Source: Streptosporangium canum
GTDB taxonomy: Bacteria > Actinomycetota > Actinomycetes > Streptosporangiales > Streptosporangiaceae
Length of the DNA: 64,000 nucleotides
Assembly (NCBI RefSeq): GCF_900113865.1
Contig: NZ_FOQY01000005.1
Location: forward strand, 307,388 to 371,387
Direction: 5' to 3'
Below, in pieces: positions 50,446-58,996 of the stretch. Every line of letters starts with the position of its first letter. The first letter of the stretch is position 1. A model generated the notes under the pieces. It saw only the letters and a program-made list of their open reading frames with translations, ran no database searches and was not told where the DNA came from. The translations under genes and the position numbers were made by a program.

Positions 50446-50997
50446 ATGAGCGAAGAGCCAGAGACGCAGCAGGGAGCAGGGACGCCGGACGCGTTCGAAA
50501 GACTCTGGACTCCTCACCGGATGGCCTACATCAAGGGGACGAACAAGCCGACGGGGCCGGGCCCGGACGACGGCTGCCCCTTCTGCGAGATCCCCGCGAT
50601 GAGCGACGAGGACGGGTTGATCATCGCCCGGGGCCGCTCGGTCTTCGCGGTGCTCAACCTCTACCCGTACAACTCCGGCCACCTGATGGTCTGCCCCTAC
50701 CGGCACGTCGCGGACTACGCCGAGCTCGACGACGGCGAGACCGCCGAGCTCGCCGACTTCACCAAGCGGGCACTGGCCGCCCTGCGCAAGGCCAGCGGCG
50801 CGCAGGGCTTCAACGTGGGAATGAACCTCGGCGGTGTGGCGGGCGCGGGCATCGCCGCCCACCTGCACCAGCATGTGGTGCCCCGCTGGGGCGGCGACAC
50901 CAACTTCATGCCGGTGGTCGGCCACACCAGGGTGCTGCCTCAGCTGCTCCGCGACACCAGGGAACTGCTCGCCGGCTCCTGGCCCGCGTCGCCGTAG
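50446..50997 (+). CDS. HIT domain nucleotide hydrolase/transferase
   Basis: A 183-residue histidine-triad protein. The catalytic motif HLHQHVVPRW (residues 139-148) follows GFNVGMNLGGVAGAGIAA. Two cysteines (GCPFCEI, 44 and 47) and NLYPYNSGHLMVCPYRHVADYAEL fit the family's nucleotide pocket. Family members hydrolyse AMP or diadenosine phosphates (Ap4A phosphorylase-like). ATG 50446 is chosen; ATG 50434 is in frame. In many actinomycetes this gene sits next to thrS and pgsA. Here Asp23 and three minus-strand genes separate it from them. It overlaps the convergent membrane protein gene by 58 bp. Confidence 0.88.
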   Translation: MSEEPETQQGAGTPDAFERLWTPHRMAYIKGTNKPTGPGPDDGCPFCEIPAMSDEDGLIIARGRSVFAVLNLYPYNSGHLMVCPYRHVADYAELDDGETAELADFTKRALAALRKASGAQGFNVGMNLGGVAGAGIAAHLHQHVVPRWGGDTNFMPVVGHTRVLPQLLRDTRELLAGSWPASP

Positions 50998-53057
50998 CGG
51001 CCCGCGCCGTCACGGAGGACCTTGACGCCCACCGACAGCGTGAGCGGCACCCCCAGGGCGAGCGCCATGGACAGCACGGCCGCGCCCGAGTCGTTGACCA
51101 GCATGCCCACGACCCCGCTGACCAGGGTGCCGATCAGGCCGGCCCGCAGCGCGGGGGAGTGGCCGAACGCGGCCGGGAGGACCCCGGCGCTGGCCGCCCC
51201 CGGCCGCAGCAGCGCGTAGACCAGGAACGCGACCGCGGCGATCACGATCGGCATCAGGTTGGGGCTGAGCAGCGTGCCCAGCATCGCCCCCAGCTTGCGG
51301 CCGATCACCTCCATCGCCTCACCGGTGAACACCTGGCCGACGAAGCGGCCCAGATGTGACTGGGAGCCCGGCGGGCGCAGGTAATCGAGGTAGGCGATGG
51401 CCATCACGATGACGCCGCCCGCCACGCAGAACGCGCCCAGCTTGACCACCGAGACCCGCCTGCCCGCGATCAGCAGGGCGGTTACCGCGATGCCCGGCAC
51501 GAAGGCGATCACCCCGCCGAAGTCGCTGCCCACCCCCGGCCAGCCGCCCATGATCATCGCCGAGCACCCCAGCACCGCCACGACGGCGACCCCCGCGGTC
51601 CTGCGGCCCCGGTCCGCCAGCCGGTGCGCGATCGCGGTGGTCAGCAGCAGCACCGAGGTGGCGAACAGCGCGAACGGGATGTTGCCCAGACCGGAGTAGC
51701 GGGCGCCGACCACGGCGGTGTATCCCATCACGCTGTTGAACTGCAGGGTCGTGCCCGTCAGCAGGTCACCGGCGAGCACCGCCCCGGTGACCCCCGTCAC
51801 GACGGCCAGCGGCCCGAGCGGATCGTGCCGCCAGGGGCCGGCCAGCGCCACCGCGGACAGCAGGAGCGTCACCCCGGCGATCCCGCCGACCAGGGCGAGC
51901 ACCGGTGCCGCGCTGTGGTGCCAGGGGAGAAGGTTGACCAGGTAGGTCGACACGGGGACGGACGCGAGCGCCAGCGCGGCCACGCGGATCCCGCCGAGCC
52001 CGCGCGAGCGGCGCATCAGCAGGAACGCGGTGAGGTAGAAGAGCACCTGGAGCGCGGCGACGGTGGTGAAGAAGATCCCGCCCACGTTCCTGATCGTCTG
52101 CCCGGCCACGTCGGCGTTCACCAGCGCGGTCCGCGCCGCCTCCGTGCCGCCGGTACGGCTCCCGCCCGCCTGCCAGGGCACCCCGACCACGGTCGCCGGG
52201 GTGGGGATGCCCGTCACCGCGAGCATCGTGGCGGTGATGTCCGGCAGGATCGAGACGTCCTCGCGGTGAGTGGAGGCCGCCCCCAGGAACCGGCCCGAGA
52301 CGTCCGCGGCGCGCATCATGGTCGCGCGCAGGTGCGGGACGCTCCCGTGGTCGGCCAGGCCGGCCAGCAGCACGGTGGTGTCCTGGGGCAGGGCGGCCAG
52401 CACCGCCCCCGCCCCGGCGTCGGCCCGCCGCAGCGCCGCCGCCCGCTGCGGCGGGGTGAGGCTCTCCTCCACGGCGGGCAGCCGCCCGTCCGCCACGTAG
52501 GGCCTGATCAGGTCGTCCACGTCCACGGCGATCACCCGGCACTCGGTGAGCGCGCCGGGGCCGATCCGCGCGGGGGAGGGGGCGTAGCGGTCCACCTTCC
52601 CCGTCCGGTCGGCCAGCGCCAGCGCCGCGCCGGGACCGACCGCGGAGGTGCACTCCCCGGCGGCGTGCACGGCCTCGCCGAGCGTCCCGGCGTTCTTCTG
52701 CCGGGCGACCCGGTGCAGGTAGGCGTAGTCGGGGATGACCGCGCCGGCCGTGCCGGGGACGGGCTCCGGCGGGAGGCCGCAGGCGTAGCCGACCGCGGAC
52801 CTGACCCCGGCGGAGACCGTCAGCCACCCGTCGTAGGGGCACGTCACCCGGCCGACCGCGCGCACCGACAGCGAGCCGACCGCGCTCTGCCCGGCCAGCC
52901 GCCACAGGTTGGGCGTGCTCTCGGGGCTGAGATCGCTCCACTGCAGGCCGGGAACCCCGATCAGCGCCACCCGCCCGCCCGCGGGCGCGGCGGCCTGCGC
53001 CGCCGTCGGCCACAGAACGCTCAGGACCAGCGCTAACGCGGCAAGCGTCTGCCTCAC
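50940..53057 (-). CDS. Large membrane protein with phosphodiesterase-like extracellular domain
   Basis: A 705-residue protein. A signal peptide (RQTLAALALVLSVLWPTAAQA) leads into an extracellular N-terminal half of about 320 residues that looks like an alkaline-phosphatase/type I phosphodiesterase fold: RVALIGVPGLQWSDLSPESTPNLWRLAGQSAVGSLSVRAV, a threonine-containing TCPYDGWLTVSAG segment, and LLAGLADHGSVPHLRA near a second site. The C-terminal half has roughly ten membrane segments. GTG 53057 with GGGAGG upstream is preferred over longer frames. I recall similar actinobacterial proteins of unknown function; a role in envelope polymer or lipid turnover is inference. Its 3' end lies inside the HIT gene. 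Confidence 0.72.
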   Translation of the reverse strand: MRQTLAALALVLSVLWPTAAQAAAPAGGRVALIGVPGLQWSDLSPESTPNLWRLAGQSAVGSLSVRAVGRVTCPYDGWLTVSAGVRSAVGYACGLPPEPVPGTAGAVIPDYAYLHRVARQKNAGTLGEAVHAAGECTSAVGPGAALALADRTGKVDRYAPSPARIGPGALTECRVIAVDVDDLIRPYVADGRLPAVEESLTPPQRAAALRRADAGAGAVLAALPQDTTVLLAGLADHGSVPHLRATMMRAADVSGRFLGAASTHREDVSILPDITATMLAVTGIPTPATVVGVPWQAGGSRTGGTEAARTALVNADVAGQTIRNVGGIFFTTVAALQVLFYLTAFLLMRRSRGLGGIRVAALALASVPVSTYLVNLLPWHHSAAPVLALVGGIAGVTLLLSAVALAGPWRHDPLGPLAVVTGVTGAVLAGDLLTGTTLQFNSVMGYTAVVGARYSGLGNIPFALFATSVLLLTTAIAHRLADRGRRTAGVAVVAVLGCSAMIMGGWPGVGSDFGGVIAFVPGIAVTALLIAGRRVSVVKLGAFCVAGGVIVMAIAYLDYLRPPGSQSHLGRFVGQVFTGEAMEVIGRKLGAMLGTLLSPNLMPIVIAAVAFLVYALLRPGAASAGVLPAAFGHSPALRAGLIGTLVSGVVGMLVNDSGAAVLSMALALGVPLTLSVGVKVLRDGAGRYGDAGQEPASSSLVSRSS

Positions 53058-53157
53058 CGGTGACCTCCCCGACCTCGCCAAATGCTGGCACCGTAGGGGA
53101 ACATTGTCCCCCCGTCCAGCGGATCCGTTGATCGGCTTGCGTGTCGGGTGGGGCGGC

Positions 53158-53317
53158 ACACCGCCCCCGGGATCCGGCGGGTCCAAGGGGATACAGGTGT
53201 CGGCTCAGGTCAGCGCCGCCTCCGGGACCCGGCGGGTCCGGAGGGGGACAGGCGCCGGCTCAGGTCAGCGGTGCCCCCGGGCCCGGCGGGCCCAAGGGGG
53301 CAGGCGCCGGCTCAGGG
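53158..53317 (-). repeat. Three 50-55 bp tandem repeats containing the stop of the GHL10 gene
   Basis: Copies begin near 53158, 53213 and 53268. Each shows CCGGGxCCCGGCGGG, then GGGGxACAGGCG, and ends in CGGCTCAGGTCA. The TGA stop of the minus-strand gene (53312-53314 on the plus strand reads TCA) lies in the CGGCTCAGG part of the last copy. This is the third gene in the window with tandem repeats anchored at its stop. Confidence 0.75.
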
Positions 53318-54904
53318 CGCGGCCTTGGCGGGGGCGCTCTCGTTGTGCAGGCGGTCCAGGGAGCTGACGAGGTAGGCGCCGCCGCCCGAGACGGGGAAGG
53401 ACTGCCGGTCGCCGCCCGCCGCGGGGACGACCGCGACGAGGTTGCGGGCATCGGCGGTGGCGCACTCGCCGACCTTGCCGGAGGGGATCTGGTAGACCGC
53501 GTAGGAGGCGGCGCCGGGAGAGCCCTTCCAGCTGAGCGCCGTGCCCTGGATCCTCACCTCGGCGGGCTGGGCGGGCGCCCGGCCGCCGAGGTCCTTCATC
53601 AGGGGCAGCAGCGCGGGGTGGGAGTAGTGGTTCTTGACGATCAGGTCCAGCACGCCCAGCGGGTTGGTCAGCAGCTGCTTGGCGTTGAAGTAGACGTCAC
53701 CCTTGACCTGCTTGTGCTTGCGGTTCTTGGTGAGGTGTGAGGGCAGCTCGCCGGGCCTGGTCCAGGCGGGGGTGTCGGTGCTGCCGACCCGGTAGAGGGC
53801 CTGCCCGATGTAGAGGTGCACGTCGGTGCCCTTGACCTCCTTCGCCCACCACGGCATCAGCACGTCGTAGTCGGCGGCCTTGAAACCGCTCGGCCAGTAG
53901 AGCTGCGGCGCGACGTAGTCGACCGTGCCCTTGCGGATCCAGTGGCGGGCGTCGGCGTAGATGGAGTCGTAGGCCGACATGCCCGCGGTGGCCGAGCCGG
54001 TGGGGTCCTCGGACTTGTTGCGCCAGATCCCGAACGGGCTGATGCCGAACTTCACGTGCTGCTTCGTGCCGTGCACGGCCTTGTCGACCTGCGCGATCAG
54101 CTTGTCGACGTTGGCGCGGCGCCAGTCGGCCAGCTTCTCGCCCTTGCCGTACTTCTTGAAGGCGGCGCCGTCGGCGAACTGCGCGCCCCCGCCCGGGTAG
54201 GGGTAGAAGTAGTCGTCGAAGTGGACTCCGTCGACGTCGTAGCGCTTGACCACGTCCGTGATGACCGAGGTGACGTGGTCGCGGACCGCGGGCAGGCCCG
54301 GGTTGTAGTAGACCAGGCCCTCGTGCTTGACGATCCACTCGGGGTGGACCCGGGCCGGATGGTCGGCCGGAAGCTTGCTCACGTCGCCGTCGTAGGCGGC
54401 GCGGTAGGGGTTGAACCAGGCGTGGAACTCCAGCCCGCGTTTGTGGGCCTCGGCGACCAGGAAGGGCAGCGGGTCCCAGCCCGGGTCCTTGCCGGCCGTA
54501 CCGGTCAGAAACTTCGACCAGGGTTCCATCGACGACTTGTAGAAGGCGTCGGAGGCGGGCCGGACCTGGACGAACACCGCGTTGAGCCGGCGCTTGACCG
54601 CGTTGTCGAGGATCCTGACGTATTCGGCCTGCTGCTTGGCGGCGGAGAGGCCGGTCCGCGAGGGCCAGTCGATGTTCTTCACCGTGGCGATCCAGACGCC
54701 GCGCAGCTGCCGCTTGGGATACCTCGCGTCGGTGGTGCACGAGGCCGTCTGGGAGGCCGCGGTCGTCTCGGAGGTGGTGGCGCCGGGCGCGCGCTTGAGG
54801 GCCGTGGGCTTGGTCACCTGGGCATCCGGGCCGAAGGCGTAGGCGGCGCCGGTGGTGACGACGGCGAGGGCGGCGGCGAGGAGCAAAGGGCGTCCGGTTC
54901 GCAT
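53312..54904 (-). CDS. Secreted family-10-like glycosyl hydrolase (GHL10/YngK type)
   Basis: A 530-residue exported protein. A signal peptide occupies about residues 1-23, then a Thr/Ala-rich linker, then the GHL10 (UPF0748) domain: RQLRGVWIATVKNIDWPSRTGLSAAKQQAEYVRILDNAVKRRLNAVFVQVRPASDAFY, GLEFHAWFNPYRAAYDGD, VDGVHFDDYFYPYPGGGAQ, FGISPFGIWRNKSEDPTGSATAG, YVAPQLYWPS and GQALYRVGS. A C-terminal fibronectin-like domain (SWKGSPGAASYAVYQI) follows. Relatives hydrolyse glycans such as denuded peptidoglycan; the substrate here is unknown. Start ATG 54904. Confidence 0.86.
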   Translation of the reverse strand: MRTGRPLLLAAALAVVTTGAAYAFGPDAQVTKPTALKRAPGATTSETTAASQTASCTTDARYPKRQLRGVWIATVKNIDWPSRTGLSAAKQQAEYVRILDNAVKRRLNAVFVQVRPASDAFYKSSMEPWSKFLTGTAGKDPGWDPLPFLVAEAHKRGLEFHAWFNPYRAAYDGDVSKLPADHPARVHPEWIVKHEGLVYYNPGLPAVRDHVTSVITDVVKRYDVDGVHFDDYFYPYPGGGAQFADGAAFKKYGKGEKLADWRRANVDKLIAQVDKAVHGTKQHVKFGISPFGIWRNKSEDPTGSATAGMSAYDSIYADARHWIRKGTVDYVAPQLYWPSGFKAADYDVLMPWWAKEVKGTDVHLYIGQALYRVGSTDTPAWTRPGELPSHLTKNRKHKQVKGDVYFNAKQLLTNPLGVLDLIVKNHYSHPALLPLMKDLGGRAPAQPAEVRIQGTALSWKGSPGAASYAVYQIPSGKVGECATADARNLVAVVPAAGGDRQSFPVSGGGAYLVSSLDRLHNESAPAKAAP

Positions 54905-55032
54905 GGTTCCTCAGTGTGGCATCGGGACCGGCGTGCTTTGGCCGGAAAAAAGAAATCGTTTCGTGACGTCACCGTTACGTGGGGAACTTTTTGGGAGGCG
55001 CGAGCCGGATGGTTCACGCCTCCCCGGGGCGA

Positions 55033-57165
55033 TCAACCGGCGACCTTGCCCACCAGGTGGGCCGGGAGCGGTTCATAACGCAGGAAGGTGCGCTGGAACG
55101 TCCCCGTGCCGTGTGACATCGATCTCAGATCGATGGCGTAGCGGGTGATCTCCAGCTCGGGCACCTCGGCCCGGACGAGGGTACGGCCGATGCCGACCTG
55201 CTCGGTGCCGAGGACCCGGCCACGGCGGGTGGACAGGTCGGACATCACGGCGCCGACGTGGTCGTCGGAGACCAGCACGGCCACCTCGTCGACCGGTTCC
55301 AGCAGCAGGGTCGGCACCTTGGCCGCGGCCTCCTTCAGCGCGAGCGCCCCGGCGATCTGGAAGGCCATGTCGGAGGAGTCGACCGAGTGGGCCTTGCCGT
55401 CGTACAGCGTCACCCGCACGTCCACCATGGGATAGCCGGCCACCACGCCGCGCTGCATCTGGTTGCGGACGCCCTTCTCCACCGAGGGGATGAACTGGCG
55501 CGGGACCACGCCGCCGACGATCTTGTCCACGAACTCGAAGCCCTCGCCGGAGGGCAGGGGCTCGACCTCCAGGTGGCAGATGGCGAACTGCCCGTGACCG
55601 CCGGTCTGTTTGACGTTGCGTCCCAGCGCCTGGCACCGGCCGCCGAAGGTCTCCCGGAGCGGGACCCGCAGCTCGATCTTCTCCACCTCGACGCCGTGCC
55701 GCTTGCTCAGCCGGTCCAGCAGCACGTCGGCGTGGGCCTCGCCCATGCACCACAGCACGAGCTGCCGGGTCTCGGCGTTGTTCTCCAGCCGGAGCGTGGG
55801 ATCCTCGGCGACCAGCCGCTGCAGCGCCTGGCCCAGCTTGTCGTCGTCCGCCTTGGACCTGGCCTGGATCGCCACCGGCAGCAGCGGTTCGGGCATCGTC
55901 CAGGAGGTCATCAGCAGCGGCCGGTCCTTGTCGGAGAGGGTGTCGCCGGTCTCCGCGCGCGACAGCTTGGCCACCGCGACGATGTCGCCGGCCACGCATT
56001 TGCCGGTCGTGCGCTGGTGCCTGCCCAGGGGCGAGGACAGCGCGCCGATGCGCTCGTCCACGTCGTGGTCCTCGTGGCCGCGGTCGGCCATGCCGTGTCC
56101 CGAGACGTGCACGGTCATGTCCGGGCGCAGCGTTCCGGAGAACACCCGCACCAGGCTGATCCGGCCCACGTAGGGGTCGCTGGTGGTCTTGACGACCTCG
56201 GCCACCAGCGGTCCGTCGGGGTCGCAGGCGATGCCGGCGACCGGCGTGCCGTCGATCTCGGTGATCTCCGGCATCGGGTGCTCCAGGGGGGAGGGGAAGC
56301 CCTGGGTGATGAGTTCGAGGACCTCCGTCGCGCCCACGCCGGTCCCGGTGGCGAGCACCGGGTAGAAGCCGCCGCGCGCGACCGCCTTCTCCAGGTCGTC
56401 GATGAGGACCTTGGTGTCGATCTCCTCCCCGGAGAGGTAACGGTCCATCAGGGACTCGTCCTCGCTCTCCTGGATGATCCCCTCGATCAGGGCGCCGCGG
56501 TACTGCTCGATCTGGTCCTCGTAGGAGGACCCCGGGGCGTTCTCGGTCCGGGTGCCGGTGGCGTAGTTGTAGAACTTCTGGGTCAGCAGCCCGATCAGGC
56601 CGTTCATCCGGCCGTTGGTGACCACCGGCAGGTACAGCGGGGCCACTCCCTCGCCGAAGAGGTCCTGGCAGGCGGTGAGGGCCTCCTCGAAGTCGGCCCG
56701 CTGGTGGTCGATCTTCGTGATCACGACCGCCCGCGGCATCCCGACCGTCGCGCACTCCTCCCACAGCATCCGGGTCAGGCCGTCCACGCCCTCGGACGCC
56801 GAGACCACGAACAGCGCCGCGTCGGCCGCGCGCAGCCCGGCGCGCAGGTCGCCGACGAAGTCGGCGTAGCCGGGGGTGTCCAGCAGGTTGATCTTGATGT
56901 CGTTGTGGACCACGGGGGCGACGGTCAGGTTCACCGAGCGCTGCTGGCGCACCTCGACCTCGTCGAAGTCGCTGACCGTGGTGCCGTCCTCGACCCGGCC
57001 GGGCCGCTGGACGGTCCGGGTGGCGGCCAGGAGCGCCTCCACGAGCGTCGTCTTCCCCGCACCGGAATGGCCGACCAGCACGACATTCCTCACCATGTCC
57101 GGCCGGTCGGCCGCAGGCGCCCTCCCCGCGGCTCCCGCTGCCCCGCCGGTTGCCTTCTCTGCCAC
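55033..57165 (-). CDS. Elongation factor G-like GTPase (EF-G2 type)
   Basis: A 710-residue translational-GTPase paralogue, like the mycobacterial EF-G2. G1 is GHSGAGKTTLVEA (not the GHIDAGKTT of canonical EF-G), G3 is LLDTPGYADFVGDL and G4 is ITKIDHQRADFEEAL. Domains II-V follow, with QFAICHLEVEPL, KGVRNQMQRGVVAGYPMVDVRVTLYDGKAHSVDSSDMAFQIAG and VVPRQFIPSVEKG. Family members often lack translocase function and their role is debated. GTG 57165 with GGAGG 4 bases upstream is the start. Monocistronic, divergent from pgsA; the 196-bp spacer shows no obvious operator. Confidence 0.88.
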   Translation of the reverse strand: MAEKATGGAAGAAGRAPAADRPDMVRNVVLVGHSGAGKTTLVEALLAATRTVQRPGRVEDGTTVSDFDEVEVRQQRSVNLTVAPVVHNDIKINLLDTPGYADFVGDLRAGLRAADAALFVVSASEGVDGLTRMLWEECATVGMPRAVVITKIDHQRADFEEALTACQDLFGEGVAPLYLPVVTNGRMNGLIGLLTQKFYNYATGTRTENAPGSSYEDQIEQYRGALIEGIIQESEDESLMDRYLSGEEIDTKVLIDDLEKAVARGGFYPVLATGTGVGATEVLELITQGFPSPLEHPMPEITEIDGTPVAGIACDPDGPLVAEVVKTTSDPYVGRISLVRVFSGTLRPDMTVHVSGHGMADRGHEDHDVDERIGALSSPLGRHQRTTGKCVAGDIVAVAKLSRAETGDTLSDKDRPLLMTSWTMPEPLLPVAIQARSKADDDKLGQALQRLVAEDPTLRLENNAETRQLVLWCMGEAHADVLLDRLSKRHGVEVEKIELRVPLRETFGGRCQALGRNVKQTGGHGQFAICHLEVEPLPSGEGFEFVDKIVGGVVPRQFIPSVEKGVRNQMQRGVVAGYPMVDVRVTLYDGKAHSVDSSDMAFQIAGALALKEAAAKVPTLLLEPVDEVAVLVSDDHVGAVMSDLSTRRGRVLGTEQVGIGRTLVRAEVPELEITRYAIDLRSMSHGTGTFQRTFLRYEPLPAHLVGKVAG

Positions 57166-57361
57166 GTCGCCTCCCGCGTCGTTGCCGGAGCGCGGCCAGG
57201 TGCGGCCACACCCTCGGGTCCGCTGCCGCGTCCGCACACTGCGAGGACGCGGTCTGTTCACCAAATACCCATGTGGCGAATATCACAAGAGCTCCGGGCC
57301 AATCCGCTTGCGGAGCGTTGGATGCACGCTCACATGCGGATTGGCCTACGATCAGAGCGCG

Positions 57362-57979
57362 ATGCTGAAACTTCTGCGCCCCGCCGTAACCCGAGTCTTG
57401 ACCCCCCTGGGCAGGGCGCTCGCCCGCCGAGGGATCAGCCCCAACGTGGTCACCGCGGTCGGCACGCTCGGCACCGTCGCCGCGGCCCTCTTCTTCTACC
57501 CCCGTGGAGAGTTGTTCCCCGGCACGGTGGTGATCACGTTTTTCGTGCTGGCGGACCTTCTCGACGGGGTCATGGCCAGGATGGTCGGGCAGGGAAGCCT
57601 CTGGGGCGCCTTCCTCGACTCCACCCTCGACCGGGTGGGCGACGCCGGGATCTTCTCCGGGCTGGCGATCTGGTTCGTGGTGAGCGACCAGCGGGTGCTG
57701 GCCGGGGTCGCGCTGTTCTGCCTCGTGGCGGGCGCGGTGGTGTCCTACGTCAAGGCCAGGGCCGAGGGGCTGGGCATGACGTGCGACGTCGGCCTCGCGG
57801 AACGGCCCGAGCGCCTGGTCGTCGGCCTGGTCTCCGCCGGTCTCGGCGGCCTCGGCGTGCCCTACATCCTGGCCGCCGGGCTCTGGCTGCTCGCCGCCGC
57901 CAGCGCGGTCACCGTCGGCCAGCGCCTGCTGCACGTCCGCCGCCAGGCCGTCTCCGTCCCGCCCCGGACCCTCCGCTGA
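57362..57979 (+). CDS. pgsA: CDP-alcohol phosphotransferase: phosphatidylinositol phosphate synthase
   Basis: A 205-residue membrane enzyme of the CDP-alcohol phosphotransferase family. The signature DLLDGVMARMVGQGSLWGAFLDSTLDR (D-G-x2-A-R-x8-G-x3-D-x3-D) lies at about residues 68-94, with five or six hydrophobic segments around it. In actinomycetes the homologue at this locus makes phosphatidylinositol phosphate from CDP-diacylglycerol and inositol phosphate. ATG 57362. It is followed 11 bases later by the acyltransferase gene and then pimA, which supports the PI/PIM assignment. Confidence 0.88.
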   Translation: MLKLLRPAVTRVLTPLGRALARRGISPNVVTAVGTLGTVAAALFFYPRGELFPGTVVITFFVLADLLDGVMARMVGQGSLWGAFLDSTLDRVGDAGIFSGLAIWFVVSDQRVLAGVALFCLVAGAVVSYVKARAEGLGMTCDVGLAERPERLVVGLVSAGLGGLGVPYILAAGLWLLAAASAVTVGQRLLHVRRQAVSVPPRTLR

Positions 57980-57990
57980 TCGGGAGAGCG

Positions 57991-58905
57991 ATGACCGACA
58001 AGCCGTCCTTGCAGGATCGTCTCGTCGCCGCCGGTTTCGGCGCCGGCTGGACGCTCGTGCCCCGCCTCCCCGAACGCCTCACCGCCTGGGCCTTCCGCAA
58101 GGCCGCCGACCGCCTCTGGAGGCGTCGCGGCGGTTCGGTGCGGCGGCTGGAGGCCAACCTCGCCCGGGTCAGGGGCACCTCACCGGACGACCCGGCGATC
58201 CGGGAGCTGAGCCGCGAGGGCATGCGCTCCTACTTCCGCTACTTCCACGAGGTGTTCCGGCTGCCCTCCATGCCCGCGGAGGAGATCCTCTCCCGGATGA
58301 AGGTCGTCGGCGACGAGCAGGTCTACGACAACCTGGCCAAGGGCCGCGGCGTGGTCCTGGCCCTGCCGCACATGGGCAACTGGGACCAGGCGGGCGCCTG
58401 GTTCGTCGCCAAGGGGCACCCGTTCACCACCGTCGCCGAGCGGCTCAGGCCCGAGTCGCTCTTCCACCGCTACACCGCCTTCCGCGAGGGACTGGGCATG
58501 GAGGTGCTGCCGCTCACCGGCGGGGAGAGCCACACCTTCGGCACCCTGGCGCAGCGGCTGCGGGCCGGCCGGCCGGTCGCCCTGCCCGCCGAGCGCGACC
58601 TGACCGCCAAGGGCGTCGAGGTGCAGTTCTTCGGCTCGGCCACGCGCATGCCCGCCGGTCCCGGCCTGCTGGCGGTGCACACCGGAGCCGCGCTGATCCC
58701 GGCGATCCTCTACTTCGAGGGGCGCGACTGGGGTCTGCAGTTCCACCAGGAGATCGCGGTCCCCACCGAGGGCACCCGGAAGGAGAAGGTGGCCGCCGTC
58801 ATGCAGGACCTGGCCACGGTCTTCGAGAAGGGCATCACCGAGCACCCGGAAGACTGGCACATGCTCCAGCGGCTCTGGCTCGAGGATCTGGAGCCCCGCG
58901 GATGA
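57991..58905 (+). CDS. patA: PIM acyltransferase, lauroyl-acyltransferase family (PatA-like)
   Basis: A 304-residue LpxL/HtrB-family acyltransferase. The catalytic motif is HMGNWD in VVLALPHMGNWDQAGAWFVAKGHP, followed by AERLRPESLFHRYTAFREGLGMEVLPL and LPAERDLTAKGVEVQFFGSATRMPAGPGLLAVHTGAALIPA. The mycobacterial PatA at the equivalent position acylates phosphatidylinositol mannosides on the inner leaflet. ATG 57991 has GGGAG upstream. Part of pgsA-patA-pimA. Confidence 0.88.
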   Translation: MTDKPSLQDRLVAAGFGAGWTLVPRLPERLTAWAFRKAADRLWRRRGGSVRRLEANLARVRGTSPDDPAIRELSREGMRSYFRYFHEVFRLPSMPAEEILSRMKVVGDEQVYDNLAKGRGVVLALPHMGNWDQAGAWFVAKGHPFTTVAERLRPESLFHRYTAFREGLGMEVLPLTGGESHTFGTLAQRLRAGRPVALPAERDLTAKGVEVQFFGSATRMPAGPGLLAVHTGAALIPAILYFEGRDWGLQFHQEIAVPTEGTRKEKVAAVMQDLATVFEKGITEHPEDWHMLQRLWLEDLEPRG

Positions 58906-58996
58906 GGAGACGCGGCCGGGCCCGGCATGGTGAGCGGAGGGGGGAGCACGACGGAGCGGGCTCTCCGCGAGGCGGACGAGGGGCGGTGGGAGAGCA

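Noticed and set aside
55258-58905. Very long plus-strand frame across the EF-G2 gene
   Set aside because: Its first part is the complement of the EF-G2 gene and its end is the acyltransferase gene, which starts at 57991; the join is an open-frame artefact.
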